Below are positions 27,100 through 36,079 of a stretch of DNA of 64,000 nt, in pieces; position 1 is the first letter of the stretch, and every line of letters starts with the position of its first letter. Below the pieces are notes generated by a model that saw only the letters and a list, made by a program, of their open reading frames with translations, was not told the origin of the DNA and ran no database searches. This DNA is from JBCCMQ01 sp039026235 (lineage in GTDB: Bacteria > Pseudomonadota > Alphaproteobacteria > Rhodobacterales > Rhodobacteraceae), in the NCBI GenBank assembly GCA_039026235.1, contig JBCCMQ010000004.1, forward strand, positions 178,019 through 242,018. Direction: 5' to 3'. Made by a program: the position numbers and the translations under genes.

Positions 27100-29652
27100 A
27101 TGCGCGACGCCGCTCCCCAGACGATCTACCTGAAAGACTATCGCCCGCCCGCCTATCTGGTCGACGACGTGCATCTGACCTTCCGGCTCGATCCGGCCGA
27201 GACGCGCGTCAAAAGCCGCATCCGTTTTCGCCCGAACCCGGCCAGCGACGACCGGACGTTCGCACTCCAAGGGGAAGAGCTGACACTGATCGGCGCCACC
27301 ATCGATGGCCAGCCGGTTGCGCCAATGCTGACCGACGCGGGCCTGACCTGCCCGGTCCCGGACGCGCCCTTTATCTTCGAGGCCGAAGTGATCATCGATC
27401 CGGCGGCCAATACCGCGCTTGAAGGGCTTTATCTGTCGAACGGCATGTACTGTACCCAGTGCGAGGCCGAAGGTTTTCGAAAGATCACCTATTATCCCGA
27501 CCGACCGGACGTGATGGCGCCCTTCACGGTGCGGATCGAAACGGATCTGCCGGTGCTCTTGTCGAACGGCAACCCCGGCGCCAAGGGCGACGGCTGGGCG
27601 GAATGGCACGACCCATGGCCAAAACCTGCCTATCTTTTCGCGCTGGTTGCAGGCGATCTGGCCGCCGCGTCCGACCGGTTCACCACCCGCTCGGGTCGCG
27701 ACGTCGAACTTAACGTCTGGGTCCGACCCGGCCCCGATCAGGCCAAATGCGCCTTCGCGCTGGACGCGCTGAAGATGTCCATGGACTGGGATGAACGGGT
27801 CTATGGGCGCGAATACGACTTGGACATTTTCAACATCGTGGCCGTCGATGACTTCAACATGGGGGCGATGGAGAACAAGGGCTTGAACATTTTCAACTCC
27901 GCCGCCGTTCTCGCCAGCCCGGAAACCGCGACGGATGCCAATTTCGAACGCATCGAGTCGATCATCGCCCATGAGTATTTCCACAACTGGACCGGCAACC
28001 GGATCACCTGCCGCGACTGGTTCCAGCTTTGCCTGAAAGAGGGGCTGACCGTGTTCCGTGATCAGCAGTTCACGGCCGACGTCCGTTCAGAACCCGTCAG
28101 CCGGATCGACAACGTGCTGGCCCTGCGCGCCCGACAGTTCCGCGAAGACGCCGGGCCGCTGGCCCATCCCGTGCGGCCGGAAAGCTTTGTCGAGATCAAC
28201 AATTTCTACACCGCGACCGTCTATGAAAAGGGGGCCGAGATCATCGGTATGCTCAGGCGCCTCGTGGGCGATGACGGGTATGCCCGGGCGCTCGATCTCT
28301 ATTTCGACCGCCATGACGGGGATGCCGCCACCATCGAAGACTGGCTTAAGGTGTTCGAAGATGCCACCGGCCGGGATCTTGGTCAGTTTAAGCGCTGGTA
28401 CAGCCAGGCGGGCACCCCGCGCTTGTCCGTCGCCGAGGACTGGCAGGACGGAACATTCAGCCTGACCTTCACGCAGGAAACGCCGCCCACACCGGGCCAG
28501 ACCGACAAGACACCGCAGGTCATTCCCATCGCCGTCGGCCTTTTGTCGCCCAATGGCGATGAGGCGGTGCCCACGACGCTTCTGGAGATGACCGAGACCA
28601 CCCAGACCTTCCACTTCGAAGGTCTCGGCGCGAAACCGGTGGCATCGGTCCTGCGAGGGTTCTCGGCGCCGGTCATCCTTGACCAGGATCTGAGTGAAGA
28701 TCAGCGGATATTCCTTTTGGCCCATGACACCGATCCCTTCAACCGCTGGGAAGCCGGTCGCGCGCTGGCCAAAACGCAGCTTTCGCGGCTGATCGCGGAC
28801 GACGTTCCGCCCAGCGCGTCCTACCTCGACGCCATGGCCCGGGTGGCCACAGACGACGGGCTCGACCCGGCGTTTCGCGCGCTGGCGCTCCGCCTGCCGG
28901 GTCAAGACGACATGGCGCAGACGCTTTACGCGGCAGGGATCACCCCCGATCCCGGCGCCATCTGGCAGGCGCTTGAGACCATGCAGGACACGCTTGCCGG
29001 CCATCTGTCGGACACGCTTCCGGGGATCTTTGCGGCCATGGACACCCCGGGTGCCTACCGCCCAGACGCCGAAAGCACGGGCAAACGGGCCCTTGGGCAG
29101 GCGGCGCTGAACCTGATCAGCCGCACCGACGGCGGCGCCGCTGCGGAACGGGCCTTTGGCGGCGCGCGCAACATGACCGAGGAAATCGGCGCGCTGGCGG
29201 CGCTGCTTTCGATCGGTCAGGGCAGCGATCAGCTGGCCGATTTCTACGCGCGCTGGAAAGCTGACCGGCTGGTGACTGACAAATGGTTCGCCCTTCAAAT
29301 CGCCCAGGCGGCACCCGACCGGGCGGCGACGGTGGCCGAGGCGCTGACCGGGCACCCCGATTTCCACTGGAAGACGCCGAACCGGTTCCGGTCCGTGGTC
29401 GGGGCCCTGGCGATGAATGCGGCCGGGTTTCACGCCCCGGGCGGCGCCGGCTACCGGCTGGTGGCCGATTGGCTGATCCGGCTGGATCCGGTGAACCCGC
29501 AGACCACCGCGCGGATGTGCACGGTGTTCGAGACATGGGCCCGCTATGACGGCGATCGTCAGGATCTGATCCGGGCGGAACTGGCGCGGATCATGGCCAC
29601 CGACGGGCTGTCGCGCGACGCAACCGAAATGGTCACCCGTATCCTCGGATGA
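27100..29652 (+). CDS. pepN: Aminopeptidase N
   Basis: An 850-residue M1 zinc aminopeptidase of the E. coli PepN class. The substrate-recognition motif reads MGAMENKGLNIF and the zinc-binding HExxH-x18-E motif begins IIAHEYFHNWTGNRI. The start at 27100 (MRDAAPQTIYLKDY) matches the family N-terminus; the open frame extends upstream to 26806 but that part overlaps glcB antisense. It removes N-terminal amino acids from peptides in the cytoplasm. Its stop overlaps the next gene in an ATGA, so the downstream small membrane protein is probably co-translated. Confidence 0.96.
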   Translation: MRDAAPQTIYLKDYRPPAYLVDDVHLTFRLDPAETRVKSRIRFRPNPASDDRTFALQGEELTLIGATIDGQPVAPMLTDAGLTCPVPDAPFIFEAEVIIDPAANTALEGLYLSNGMYCTQCEAEGFRKITYYPDRPDVMAPFTVRIETDLPVLLSNGNPGAKGDGWAEWHDPWPKPAYLFALVAGDLAAASDRFTTRSGRDVELNVWVRPGPDQAKCAFALDALKMSMDWDERVYGREYDLDIFNIVAVDDFNMGAMENKGLNIFNSAAVLASPETATDANFERIESIIAHEYFHNWTGNRITCRDWFQLCLKEGLTVFRDQQFTADVRSEPVSRIDNVLALRARQFREDAGPLAHPVRPESFVEINNFYTATVYEKGAEIIGMLRRLVGDDGYARALDLYFDRHDGDAATIEDWLKVFEDATGRDLGQFKRWYSQAGTPRLSVAEDWQDGTFSLTFTQETPPTPGQTDKTPQVIPIAVGLLSPNGDEAVPTTLLEMTETTQTFHFEGLGAKPVASVLRGFSAPVILDQDLSEDQRIFLLAHDTDPFNRWEAGRALAKTQLSRLIADDVPPSASYLDAMARVATDDGLDPAFRALALRLPGQDDMAQTLYAAGITPDPGAIWQALETMQDTLAGHLSDTLPGIFAAMDTPGAYRPDAESTGKRALGQAALNLISRTDGGAAAERAFGGARNMTEEIGALAALLSIGQGSDQLADFYARWKADRLVTDKWFALQIAQAAPDRAATVAEALTGHPDFHWKTPNRFRSVVGALAMNAAGFHAPGGAGYRLVADWLIRLDPVNPQTTARMCTVFETWARYDGDRQDLIRAELARIMATDGLSRDATEMVTRILG

Positions 29653-30080
29653 CGCAGCAGCCCTTTGAATACGGCTATGATGCCCGCACGCCCCGCGCTG
29701 TCCTGTCGCTGGCGGCGGTGCTTGCTGGCATCATCGCCATGCGGGTGGTCTTCAGCGCCGCGCTCTGGCTGGTCATTCCCCTGGTGCTTCTGACCGTACC
29801 GGCGGTCTGGGACGTCTGGCGCGGGCATCACGGCCGCCTCTGGATCGATGAACGGGCCATCGGATGGCGGACCGCCGGACGGGCGGAACAGTCCGTGGCC
29901 CTGGGGGACATCGACAAAGTCAACATGCGGGTGGGCCTGGATTTCTCGCAACGGATCACGCTGCGCCTGACCGACGGTACCCGGCGGAAGGTCCCGCTTG
30001 AGGTCACGCCGCGCGGGCGCGCCATCGAACACCGGCTGGCCGAACGTGGTGTCACCGTGGATCGGGGATTTTTTGCCTAG
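29649..30080 (+). CDS. Small membrane protein of unknown function
   Basis: A 143-residue protein with two close hydrophobic segments (about residues 17-55, AVLSLAAVLAGIIAM and LVIPLVLLTVPAVW), then a basic, beta-rich cytoplasmic tail (LWIDERAIGWRTAGR, ITLRLTDGTRRKVPLEV). This is the layout of bacterial PH-like/YcxB-type membrane proteins, but I cannot assign a family firmly. It overlaps the pepN stop codon by 4 bases (ATGA), implying coupled translation. Confidence 0.75.
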   Translation: MTQQPFEYGYDARTPRAVLSLAAVLAGIIAMRVVFSAALWLVIPLVLLTVPAVWDVWRGHHGRLWIDERAIGWRTAGRAEQSVALGDIDKVNMRVGLDFSQRITLRLTDGTRRKVPLEVTPRGRAIEHRLAERGVTVDRGFFA

Positions 30081-30105
30081 GCGCGGCCCCCTTACCCGGC
30101 GCGTC

Positions 30106-30699
30106 ATGACGTGGGCACGGTGCCTCTTGGGCGCGCTAACACTGGTGGGCCTCGTCCCCGTCGCCGCCCTGCCCCAGGACCGGCAGGGGCGCGATACACC
30201 CGGCGAATGGGTGGTGACCCACTACAAACCTTTCGGTCTTTGGGACAGCATCTGCGATGAGCGCACGACCGGAGATTTGCTGGAAGAACGCTGCTATCTC
30301 AGATACGTCGAGGTATTCTCGCCCCGGCCCAACTTCGCCGCGCAATTCATCTTTATCACGCCCGCAGGTAGCAGCGAAATAGTCGAATTCGGGCTTGAAC
30401 GCGGCACCCGGTTCAGCGACGGCGGTTTCCGGATCGAAGCGGACGACAGAACGGTCTGGCGAAATGACCGCCGGTCCTGCCTGAGGGGGCGCGACTGCAC
30501 CTTTGAGGGCCCCGAGGCCGCCGCGCTTCTTGGCGCCATGGCCGGGGCGACGCGGTTCATCTTCGACTTTACAGACCGCCACGGCACGCCCCAGGTTCTC
30601 AACTGGGACCTTACCCAGTTTGGTGCCGCGCTTGATGACTACCGGGCTGCCGCGGACGCCCGTGGGCTGACATCCGCCGCCACACCACCCGACGACTAG
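30106..30699 (+). CDS. Secreted protein, IalB-like (tentative)
   Basis: A 197-residue protein starting MTWARCLLGALTLVGLVPVA, a Sec signal peptide with cleavage likely near LPQD. The mature part has WVVTHYKPFGLWDSICDER, CYLRYVEVFSPRP and SCLRGRDCTF, a spaced-cysteine and strand pattern reminiscent of the invasion-associated locus B (IalB) family of alphaproteobacteria. It would be periplasmic or surface-exposed with disulfides. No good ribosome site precedes ATG 30106, and the upstream frame overlaps the preceding gene, so the start is uncertain. It follows the pepN pair in the same direction. Confidence 0.7.
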   Translation: MTWARCLLGALTLVGLVPVAALPQDRQGRDTPGEWVVTHYKPFGLWDSICDERTTGDLLEERCYLRYVEVFSPRPNFAAQFIFITPAGSSEIVEFGLERGTRFSDGGFRIEADDRTVWRNDRRSCLRGRDCTFEGPEAAALLGAMAGATRFIFDFTDRHGTPQVLNWDLTQFGAALDDYRAAADARGLTSAATPPDD

Positions 30700-30771
30700 G
30701 ACGCTTGCTTCGCGCCCTGGCGGGCGCAATACTGTCACCGAACTGTTGCAGCGCTCTGGTTTACGCGCGCC

Positions 30772-31626
30772 ATGAAAGACCGCATTGATCCCCTGATTGC
30801 CGAACGGGCCCCGTGGCTGTTTGCGCATCATGCTTGGGTTCCCCCGGTGCGCAGCGGTCTGACCCGCCTTCTGGGCTATCCCAAAACCATTGCTCTGGGG
30901 GAACGTCTGCGCGCCCTTCCGGCCGAGAAGATCATGGAGAAAATGGCCCGGCGGCTGGCCATCGATGTGCAGGTTGGCGGCCTGAGCAACGTACCGGCCC
31001 ACGGCGCCGCACTGATCGTGGCCAACCATCCGACCGGCATCGCCGATGGCATCATCCTCGATTCCATCCTGCGGCCCCGCCGGCCCGATCTGTTCTTCTA
31101 TGCCAATGTCGACATCCTGCGCGTCCTGCCGCAGATGGCGCACCTGATCGCGCCCGTCGAATGGCGCGTCGACAAGCGCACCCATTCGAAGACCCGCCAG
31201 ACCATGGCCTTTACCCGCCACGCCGTGACCGCCGGGCGCCTGGGCGTGATCTTTCCCTCGGGCCGTCTGGCCAAACGGCACCGGCTGCGACTGCACGAAC
31301 GCCCCTGGATGACCTCGGCGGCAATGTTGGCACGCAAGTACGACCTGCCGGTGATCCCGATCAACATCCGGGCGCGCAATTCCGTCCTCTTCTACCTCTT
31401 TGATCTGATCCACCCGACCCTGCGCGACATCACGCTGTTCCACGAGACGCTGAACAAGGACCGCCAGCCGTTCCGGGTGACCATCGGCGAGCCGATCTCG
31501 CCCACCGCCCTGCCCGTCAGGTCCGATGAGGCGACCGCCATGCTCAAGCGCGCCACACTGGGCCTTGGGGCCGACGGGCAGACCGTGTCGCTGGTCAAGG
31601 CGACGCGGCGGCCCTATTGGGTCTGA
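30772..31626 (+). CDS. PlsC-like 1-acyl-glycerol-phosphate acyltransferase family protein
   Basis: A 284-residue acyltransferase. The conserved block I reads VANHPTGIADGIILD, with the His and an Asp, and block III reads IFPSGRLAKRH. A later block, LPVIPINIRARNS, fits the family. These enzymes transfer acyl chains to lysophospholipids or lipid precursors at the inner membrane. The NHPTGIADG form places it with the haemolysin-associated/ornithine-lipid-like acyltransferase subgroup rather than the classical NHxSxxD PlsC; the exact acceptor is unknown. It is a monocistronic-looking gene between two envelope-protein genes. Confidence 0.85.
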   Translation: MKDRIDPLIAERAPWLFAHHAWVPPVRSGLTRLLGYPKTIALGERLRALPAEKIMEKMARRLAIDVQVGGLSNVPAHGAALIVANHPTGIADGIILDSILRPRRPDLFFYANVDILRVLPQMAHLIAPVEWRVDKRTHSKTRQTMAFTRHAVTAGRLGVIFPSGRLAKRHRLRLHERPWMTSAAMLARKYDLPVIPINIRARNSVLFYLFDLIHPTLRDITLFHETLNKDRQPFRVTIGEPISPTALPVRSDEATAMLKRATLGLGADGQTVSLVKATRRPYWV

Positions 31627-31676
31627 CCGCGCGATCGGCTAGAATCTTCTGGAAAGTCAGCACAAGGAGGTGACGC

Positions 31677-32420
31677 ATGCAGCGGGTGATTTTCCTGGTG
31701 ACGCTGTGTCTGGGCCTGGGCGTGGCCCTGGCGGGCCTGGCCGAACAACGCCAGTTGTCGGTGACGGTCAGCTATCTAGAGCGCATCGCCCTGCCACCGG
31801 ATGCGGTGGTCGATGTCGAACTTTCCGATACCTCGCGGGCCGACGCGCCGGCGCTGCGCATCTCGGCCCAACGCTACAAGCTTGACGGCGTACCCCAGCG
31901 CGTCCTGTTGTCCTATGACGATGCCACCATCTTCGACAATCTCGTCTACACGGTCTCAGCCCGCATTCTGTCGGGCGAACGGGTGCTGTTTCGCACCACA
32001 ACCGCCAATCCGGTGCTGACCCGGGGCGCCGGGACCGAGGTCGAACTGGTGCTCGAACGCGCGGTCGAGATACCGCCCCAGCGGGTCTCCGGCGTTTCCT
32101 GGGCGTTGACCCAACTGGGCGGGATCGCGATCCCGGCCGAGGACCCGCCAACCATCGCCTTCGACGAGGCCGGTGCGTTTTCGATCTATGGCGGCTGCAA
32201 CCGCTTCACAGGCGCGGCCGAGATATCCGGGACGGCCCTTACCTTTCCGCCCGCTTTCGCGGGCAGTCTCCGGGCCTGCCCCGAGCCGCGCATGACGCTT
32301 GAGCGGCAGTTTATCGACACCATCGGGCGAACCGCGCGGTTCGAGCGCATCTCGGACGCCGAAATGCGCCTTATCGATACCGACAGCGGAACATTGGCGC
32401 GGTTTCGTGCCGCGCCCTGA
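31677..32420 (+). CDS. YbaY-like domain fused to META/HslJ domain, secreted
   Basis: A 247-residue exported protein. Residues 1-20 are a signal peptide (MQRVIFLVTLCLGLGVALAG) without a lipobox cysteine. Residues 25-130 match the YbaY/YscW-type lipoprotein fold (VTVSYLERIALPPDAVVDVE, PVLTRGAGTEVELVLER). Residues 138-247 are a META/HslJ domain with SWALTQLGG, FSIYGGCNRFTGAAEISG and EPRMTLERQFIDTI. An AAGGAGG ribosome site lies 6 bases before the ATG. Both domains occur separately in envelope stress proteins; the combined form suggests a periplasmic role in envelope homeostasis, which is inference. Confidence 0.85.
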   Translation: MQRVIFLVTLCLGLGVALAGLAEQRQLSVTVSYLERIALPPDAVVDVELSDTSRADAPALRISAQRYKLDGVPQRVLLSYDDATIFDNLVYTVSARILSGERVLFRTTTANPVLTRGAGTEVELVLERAVEIPPQRVSGVSWALTQLGGIAIPAEDPPTIAFDEAGAFSIYGGCNRFTGAAEISGTALTFPPAFAGSLRACPEPRMTLERQFIDTIGRTARFERISDAEMRLIDTDSGTLARFRAAP

Positions 32421-32428
32421 ACCGTGGT

Positions 32429-33055
32429 CTAGCCCCGGGGCAAGAACAGCGGCTGGGTCTTCTTGACCGGCTGGCAATAGTCCTGGGCGGAAACCCAGTT
32501 TTGCATGTCCTCGCGCTTGCGGGCCTGATGGAACGGGCCCCAATCGGCCGCCACGCCGCCGCCGCCGGCCGAGACGACACCGTCGCGGGGCACGGTCACC
32601 GCCATGATCCGCAGACCGCAGGACAGGTTCGCCGGCCCGTCCTTCAGCGCGGCGGCGGTGCGCGCTTCGCAGCCATAGCCGCGCGCGGTGCCGGGGCTGA
32701 TCTGCAAAAGCCCATGCCAGCGCCCGCCCCCGCCCGAGGCGTCGGGCTGCCAGGTGCTTTCGTGCTTGGCGAGGCTCGAAAGAAGACCGACCCAGAAGGC
32801 CTGGCGCCCATAGGCGTTGGCCTCGGCATAGGCCGGGCACCAGTTCGCGATGTCGCGGGGCACTGTCGCCACCAGAGGCGCCCCGTGGGTCGATAGCGTC
32901 GCCACCACGGTCTCGGTCCAGACGGGTCCCGCATCTATATGGTCCCAACGGGCGACCGGCGGGCCCAGCTCAACGGTCTCCGGCGCCGGCGCGCATCCGG
33001 CCAGAACGATCAGTCCAAAGGCCGCGATACGAAGAAAAAAGCGACGTGTTTTCAT
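32429..33055 (-). CDS. Lytic transglycosylase-like lipoprotein (SLT fold)
   Basis: A 208-residue exported protein. The signal peptide ends in a lipobox LAGC (about residue 20), so it is a lipoprotein. The catalytic region includes LSSLAKHESTWQPDASGGGG with the probable catalytic Glu of HEST, and HGLLQISPGTARGYGC, the second SLT block. It should cleave peptidoglycan glycan strands in the periplasm. Starting at ATG 33055 removes a long non-signal leader that the longer frame to 33274 would add. It is convergent with the YbaY-META gene, 8 bases apart. Confidence 0.83.
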   Translation of the reverse strand: MKTRRFFLRIAAFGLIVLAGCAPAPETVELGPPVARWDHIDAGPVWTETVVATLSTHGAPLVATVPRDIANWCPAYAEANAYGRQAFWVGLLSSLAKHESTWQPDASGGGGRWHGLLQISPGTARGYGCEARTAAALKDGPANLSCGLRIMAVTVPRDGVVSAGGGGVAADWGPFHQARKREDMQNWVSAQDYCQPVKKTQPLFLPRG

Positions 33056-33199
33056 CTGCTTCCACGGTTTCCGACGACCGAAACTAGCGCTCCGAGCGCG
33101 CGCGCGCAAGTGAACCGCAAACGCAAGGTGTTTTTGATTGCACGACCTGTTGTTAAGTGTTAACATTAACATGTATTTGGTTGCTTGGTTGGGGGTTCC

Positions 33200-33910
33200 A
33201 TGCCGATGTCTAAGTTTGTTTATGCCGCTCTTTTCAGTGCGGCTTTTGTCGTTTCGGGGACGGTCCAGTCCCATGCGGTCACGCTTGATTTCGAAGGGCC
33301 GTCCAGCGGCAACATCGACGGGGACGAATTTCTTGGCGCTTTCGGCCTGACGATTACCGGTTTTGACAAGGACGGCGTTGAGACCCAGTTGGCCTTGTTC
33401 AACAGCAGCTGTGACGGCGGACCGGGCAACGACAGCTTTCCCGATTGCACCGGCGATGACGACGACTTGGCCTCTGGCGATCCCTATGGAACGGATCCCC
33501 AGGGCAACGTCCTGATCATACAGGAAAACGGCGGTGAACCTGACGACAGCGCCCAGGGTGGCAGCTGGCTGTTCTCGTTTCTCGCACCCGTGACGGTGAC
33601 CGCGGTCGAGCTTCTGGACCTTGACCGCAATCCGCGCGGCCTGTCATTTGACTTTGCGTATGAGGGTGGTGCTTCCAGCGACGATGTCGCACCGCTCAGC
33701 GAACAGCTGCTCAGCAACGACACGGGCAACAACTCGCTGACCCGCTTCACGTTTGAGGAATTCAACGTGGTATCGCTGAAGATCAACCTCTACGACAGTG
33801 GCGCGGTCGCCAGCGTCGATTTCACGCCCGTTCCGCTGCCCGCCGGTTTGCCGCTTCTTGTGGCCGGTCTGGGTGCGCTGGGCCTGATGCGTCGGCGCAA
33901 GCGCAGCTGA
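33200..33910 (+). CDS. VPLPA-CTERM sorting domain protein
   Basis: A 236-residue exported protein. A signal peptide spans about residues 1-27 (KFVYAALFSAAFVVSGTVQS). The body is acidic and beta-rich with the repeated pattern LDFEGPSSGNIDGDEF. The tail reads VPLPAGLPLLVAGLGALG followed by LMRRRKRS, the tripartite VPLPA-CTERM sorting signal recognised by an exosortase in Rhodobacterales. It is thus expected to be processed at the outer envelope. The exosortase is not in this window. ATG 33200 (GGGGG 4 bases upstream) or ATG 33206 are both possible starts. An intrinsic terminator follows. Confidence 0.9.
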   Translation: MPMSKFVYAALFSAAFVVSGTVQSHAVTLDFEGPSSGNIDGDEFLGAFGLTITGFDKDGVETQLALFNSSCDGGPGNDSFPDCTGDDDDLASGDPYGTDPQGNVLIIQENGGEPDDSAQGGSWLFSFLAPVTVTAVELLDLDRNPRGLSFDFAYEGGASSDDVAPLSEQLLSNDTGNNSLTRFTFEEFNVVSLKINLYDSGAVASVDFTPVPLPAGLPLLVAGLGALGLMRRRKRS

Positions 33911-33936
33911 TCATTTTTATCTGATCGTCCATGCGG

Positions 33937-33964
33937 CGCCTCGCCCAAAGCGGGGCGTCTTTTT
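33937..33964 (+). terminator. Intrinsic terminator after the VPLPA gene
   Basis: The stem CGCCTCGC / GCGGGGCG (one G-T pair, CCAAA loop) is followed by TCTTTTT, starting 27 bases after the stop codon. Confidence 0.75.
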
Positions 33965-34287
33965 CGTTCGGGCATGGACGGCGTCGGACCGGCCTCTTTG
34001 GAACGGCGCGCGTGCTCTTCACGGCCAAAGACCTGGCAAGGTCCATTTAGACGGTCCAGCACCTTTCTACGCAGGCTGGCCCTTTGCACGCCGGAACCAA
34101 CCCCGCGCCGGTGTCCGGACTTGGGGGCGTTCCCGGCGATGTCCCGACGATCGGAAATACCGCGGACCGTATAGCCGCAACGCAACGCGAAGATTTCAAA
34201 ACGGTTGTCAGCGACTTGCTTGAAGGACAGCTCCGCATCGCCCTATCCTGGGGCCATCGGCAACTCGCCCCGCGCGGCGGCACGGGA
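33965..34287. other. Gene-free gap before ridA-like gene
   Basis: About 320 bases with no coding signal of its own. An open frame runs in from upstream to the RidA gene, but it has no ribosome site and no family match. I see no clear promoter. Confidence 0.4.
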
Positions 34288-34728
34288 ATGACATGGCAAA
34301 AAGCTTCGATCCCCCCCAACCTCTGGCAACCCTTCGGGACATTTTCGCAGTCCGTCATTTCCGGTGACGGCCGAACGGTTTACCTGAAAGGCCAAGTGGC
34401 GCTCGGGCCCGACGGGCAGATTGTCGGCGACGGCGATATGGCCGCGCAGGTGGCCCAGGTGCTGCAGAACATATCCGACCTGCTGGCAGCGATGGGCGGG
34501 CGGATGACCGATGTCGTTTCGCTTCAGCAGTTCACGACCGACATTCAGGCCTTCATGGGCTGCGGCGACCTGCGCGCCCGCTTTTTCAAGCCGCCCTACC
34601 CCGTGACCACAACGCTTGAGGTATCTTCGCTTTACGATCCAAGGCTGCTGGTCGAAATCACCGGTATCGCAGAGATCCCGCGCGATCGTTTCGTCCTGCC
34701 GAAAACGGCACGGCAAAAGCACCAATAG
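34288..34728 (+). CDS. RidA family protein
   Basis: A 146-residue protein of the Rid/YjgF/UK114 family. The body has ISGDGRTVYLKGQVALGPDG, QVAQVLQNISDLLAAMGG and a C-terminal VSSLYDPRLLVEITGIAEIP. In canonical RidA the catalytic arginine lies in RxxV of the segment preceding VELP; here the segment reads RARFFKPPYPVTTTLEV, so it looks like a divergent Rid subfamily. Rid proteins hydrolyse reactive enamine/imine intermediates. ATG 34288 has only ACGGGA nearby. It is the last gene before the AT-richer accessory region. Confidence 0.85.
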   Translation: MTWQKASIPPNLWQPFGTFSQSVISGDGRTVYLKGQVALGPDGQIVGDGDMAAQVAQVLQNISDLLAAMGGRMTDVVSLQQFTTDIQAFMGCGDLRARFFKPPYPVTTTLEVSSLYDPRLLVEITGIAEIPRDRFVLPKTARQKHQ

Positions 34729-34757
34729 GCGGGCATGGCTATGGGGTCCGACGTCCG

Positions 34758-35119
34758 CTAACCGTTATCCGAACGCTGACATGCGGCGGCGCGGAACACC
34801 TGCCCGTCCGCGTCGAAGTAAAGCGTCTCTGCCGCCAAAACGCCCCTGTGGTTAGTATCAGAGATGACCAGCATCTGATGCCCCTCAAAGACATCCCGAA
34901 CCGTGAAGTGTAAATCGGGCTGACGCGCAAGTGCCTTCGCCCAGTAGGCGCCCCACACCCCCGCAGCTCGCCAGCGCCCGCGCCCGCGCCCGCGCCCGCG
35001 AGCTCTACGGCTTTTGGTGACCGGAACTCGATGTCGTCCCGGTAGTGCGCCATGATGGCGGTCAGATCATGACTGTTCCAAGCTTTCTCTCAGGACTGCG
35101 CAAAAGCCTTTAAATCCAC
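34758..35119 (-). pseudogene. Decayed NTF2/SnoaL-like gene
   Basis: A gene of the nuclear-transport-factor-2-like (SnoaL) family, broken in two ways. Starting at a GTG at 35119, with GAGAGG well placed upstream, the frame reads VDLKAFAQS and then meets TGA at 35090-35092 where a Trp would be expected, then resumes EKAWNSHDLTAIMAHYRDDIEFRSP. After about residue 50 the frame shifts near 34,955-34,966. The second half reads WGAYWAKALARQPDLHFTV in another frame, through YFDADGQVFRAAA to a TAG at 34758. The frameshift lies beside a 27-base tandem hexamer tract (34974-35000). It was probably an NTF2-like protein of about 115-120 residues. Confidence 0.85.
34974..35000. repeat. Tandem hexanucleotide GCGCCC tract
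   Basis: Four and a half copies of GCGCCC lie inside the decayed NTF2-like gene, encoding an AGAGAGAG run on the minus strand. The unit is a multiple of three, so copy-number change alone would not shift the frame. The actual frame change lies just beyond, in a G-rich run on the coding strand. Confidence 0.8.
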
Positions 35120-35317
35120 CAGCAACCTCTCAGATTATGTCAAGGAGCATGACCTTGTTGGACATGATCCCTCTCGCCAAGCGGTGCGAGACATTGCCAC
35201 CAATGGCGAAGACAAGCGCTCTGCGTCGCGGTACTGCGGATCCCGCGTTGAAAATCCGCTTCGGGGCCATGCTACTTGATGCGTCGGTATGGACGCATAA
35301 CTGCTTTCAGGTGCTGA

Positions 35318-35968
35318 TCAATTGGTCTTCGGCAGACCCGGATCGGTTTCTGCCATGCTTCTGCGCTTTGTCGTGCTGTTCCACCATTCGGAAAGCGCAG
35401 AATACTGAGCTAACGCATCCGCTCCTTCAGGTGCTTGCCTGAAATACGCTATCATCGGTGCGAGATGGCAATCCGCAATTGTGAAGGTTTTTCCGTCGAG
35501 GACATGACCTTCAGAGGCAAGAGTATTCAATGCGTTTAGAACCGGCAGTGACGCTTCTAGACCTCTTGCGACCTCCGCTTCGTCGCATTCAACTCCAGCA
35601 GCTCGACGAAAAACGCTGTGCGCGAACACTTGTCTAACCATTGGTGAATATCCGTAACTATCTACGATTGAAACGACTTGAGCTGCGCGGGCTAGAACCT
35701 CCGGCTTGTCCGGCAACATCGCTGGGCCGTCGAACGCAGCATCGACATAGCGTGTGATTGCAGCGGTTTCATAAACATCAAACGTACCATGGCTCAGGAC
35801 TGGAACGCGCCGAAATGGGTGCCTCTTGAGATAGTCGTTGGGAATTTCCGCGCTGAACGGGTTGATATCCTCAACTTCATATTCAACGCCTTTCTCATGC
35901 AGAGCCACGCGAGCGATGCGATTGTAAACGCTGTAATGATAGCCACGAAGGACAAGAGGTTCGTTCAT
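35318..35968 (-). CDS. Glutathione S-transferase family protein
   Basis: A 216-residue soluble protein with the GST layout. The thioredoxin-like N-terminal domain reads LVLRGYHYSVYNRIARVAL and RRVPVLSHGTFDVYETAAIT, the glutathione-binding VPVL and E-[ST] elements. A helical C-terminal domain includes FTIADCHLAPMIAYF. It would conjugate glutathione to electrophiles or act as a peroxidase. The ATG at 35968 removes a leader present in the longer frame to 36112; its ribosome site is weak. It lies on the AT-richer segment next to the broken NTF2-like gene and repeat copy A. Confidence 0.85.
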   Translation of the reverse strand: MNEPLVLRGYHYSVYNRIARVALHEKGVEYEVEDINPFSAEIPNDYLKRHPFRRVPVLSHGTFDVYETAAITRYVDAAFDGPAMLPDKPEVLARAAQVVSIVDSYGYSPMVRQVFAHSVFRRAAGVECDEAEVARGLEASLPVLNALNTLASEGHVLDGKTFTIADCHLAPMIAYFRQAPEGADALAQYSALSEWWNSTTKRRSMAETDPGLPKTN

Positions 35969-36079
35969 GCCCAAGACATTAGCTTCTTGATTCTTTAGCT
36001 GAAAGCGTCGCGTAAGTTGACCGTTTGAAAAATCGAAAGCCGACTTTCGGTATGCTTTTGAGAACAGCGGAAAAGTCCG

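Noticed and set aside
28087..29433. 448-codon minus-strand frame inside pepN
   Set aside because: High-GC antisense artefact; pepN carries all its motifs on the plus strand.
30136..31443. 435-codon minus-strand frame over the IalB-like and acyltransferase genes
   Set aside because: Antisense artefact; overlaps two genes with signal peptide and acyltransferase motifs.
35137..35442. 101-codon plus-strand frame beside the GST gene
   Set aside because: Overlaps the GST 3' end antisense and has no recognisable domain; Cys/Ser-rich tail looks random.
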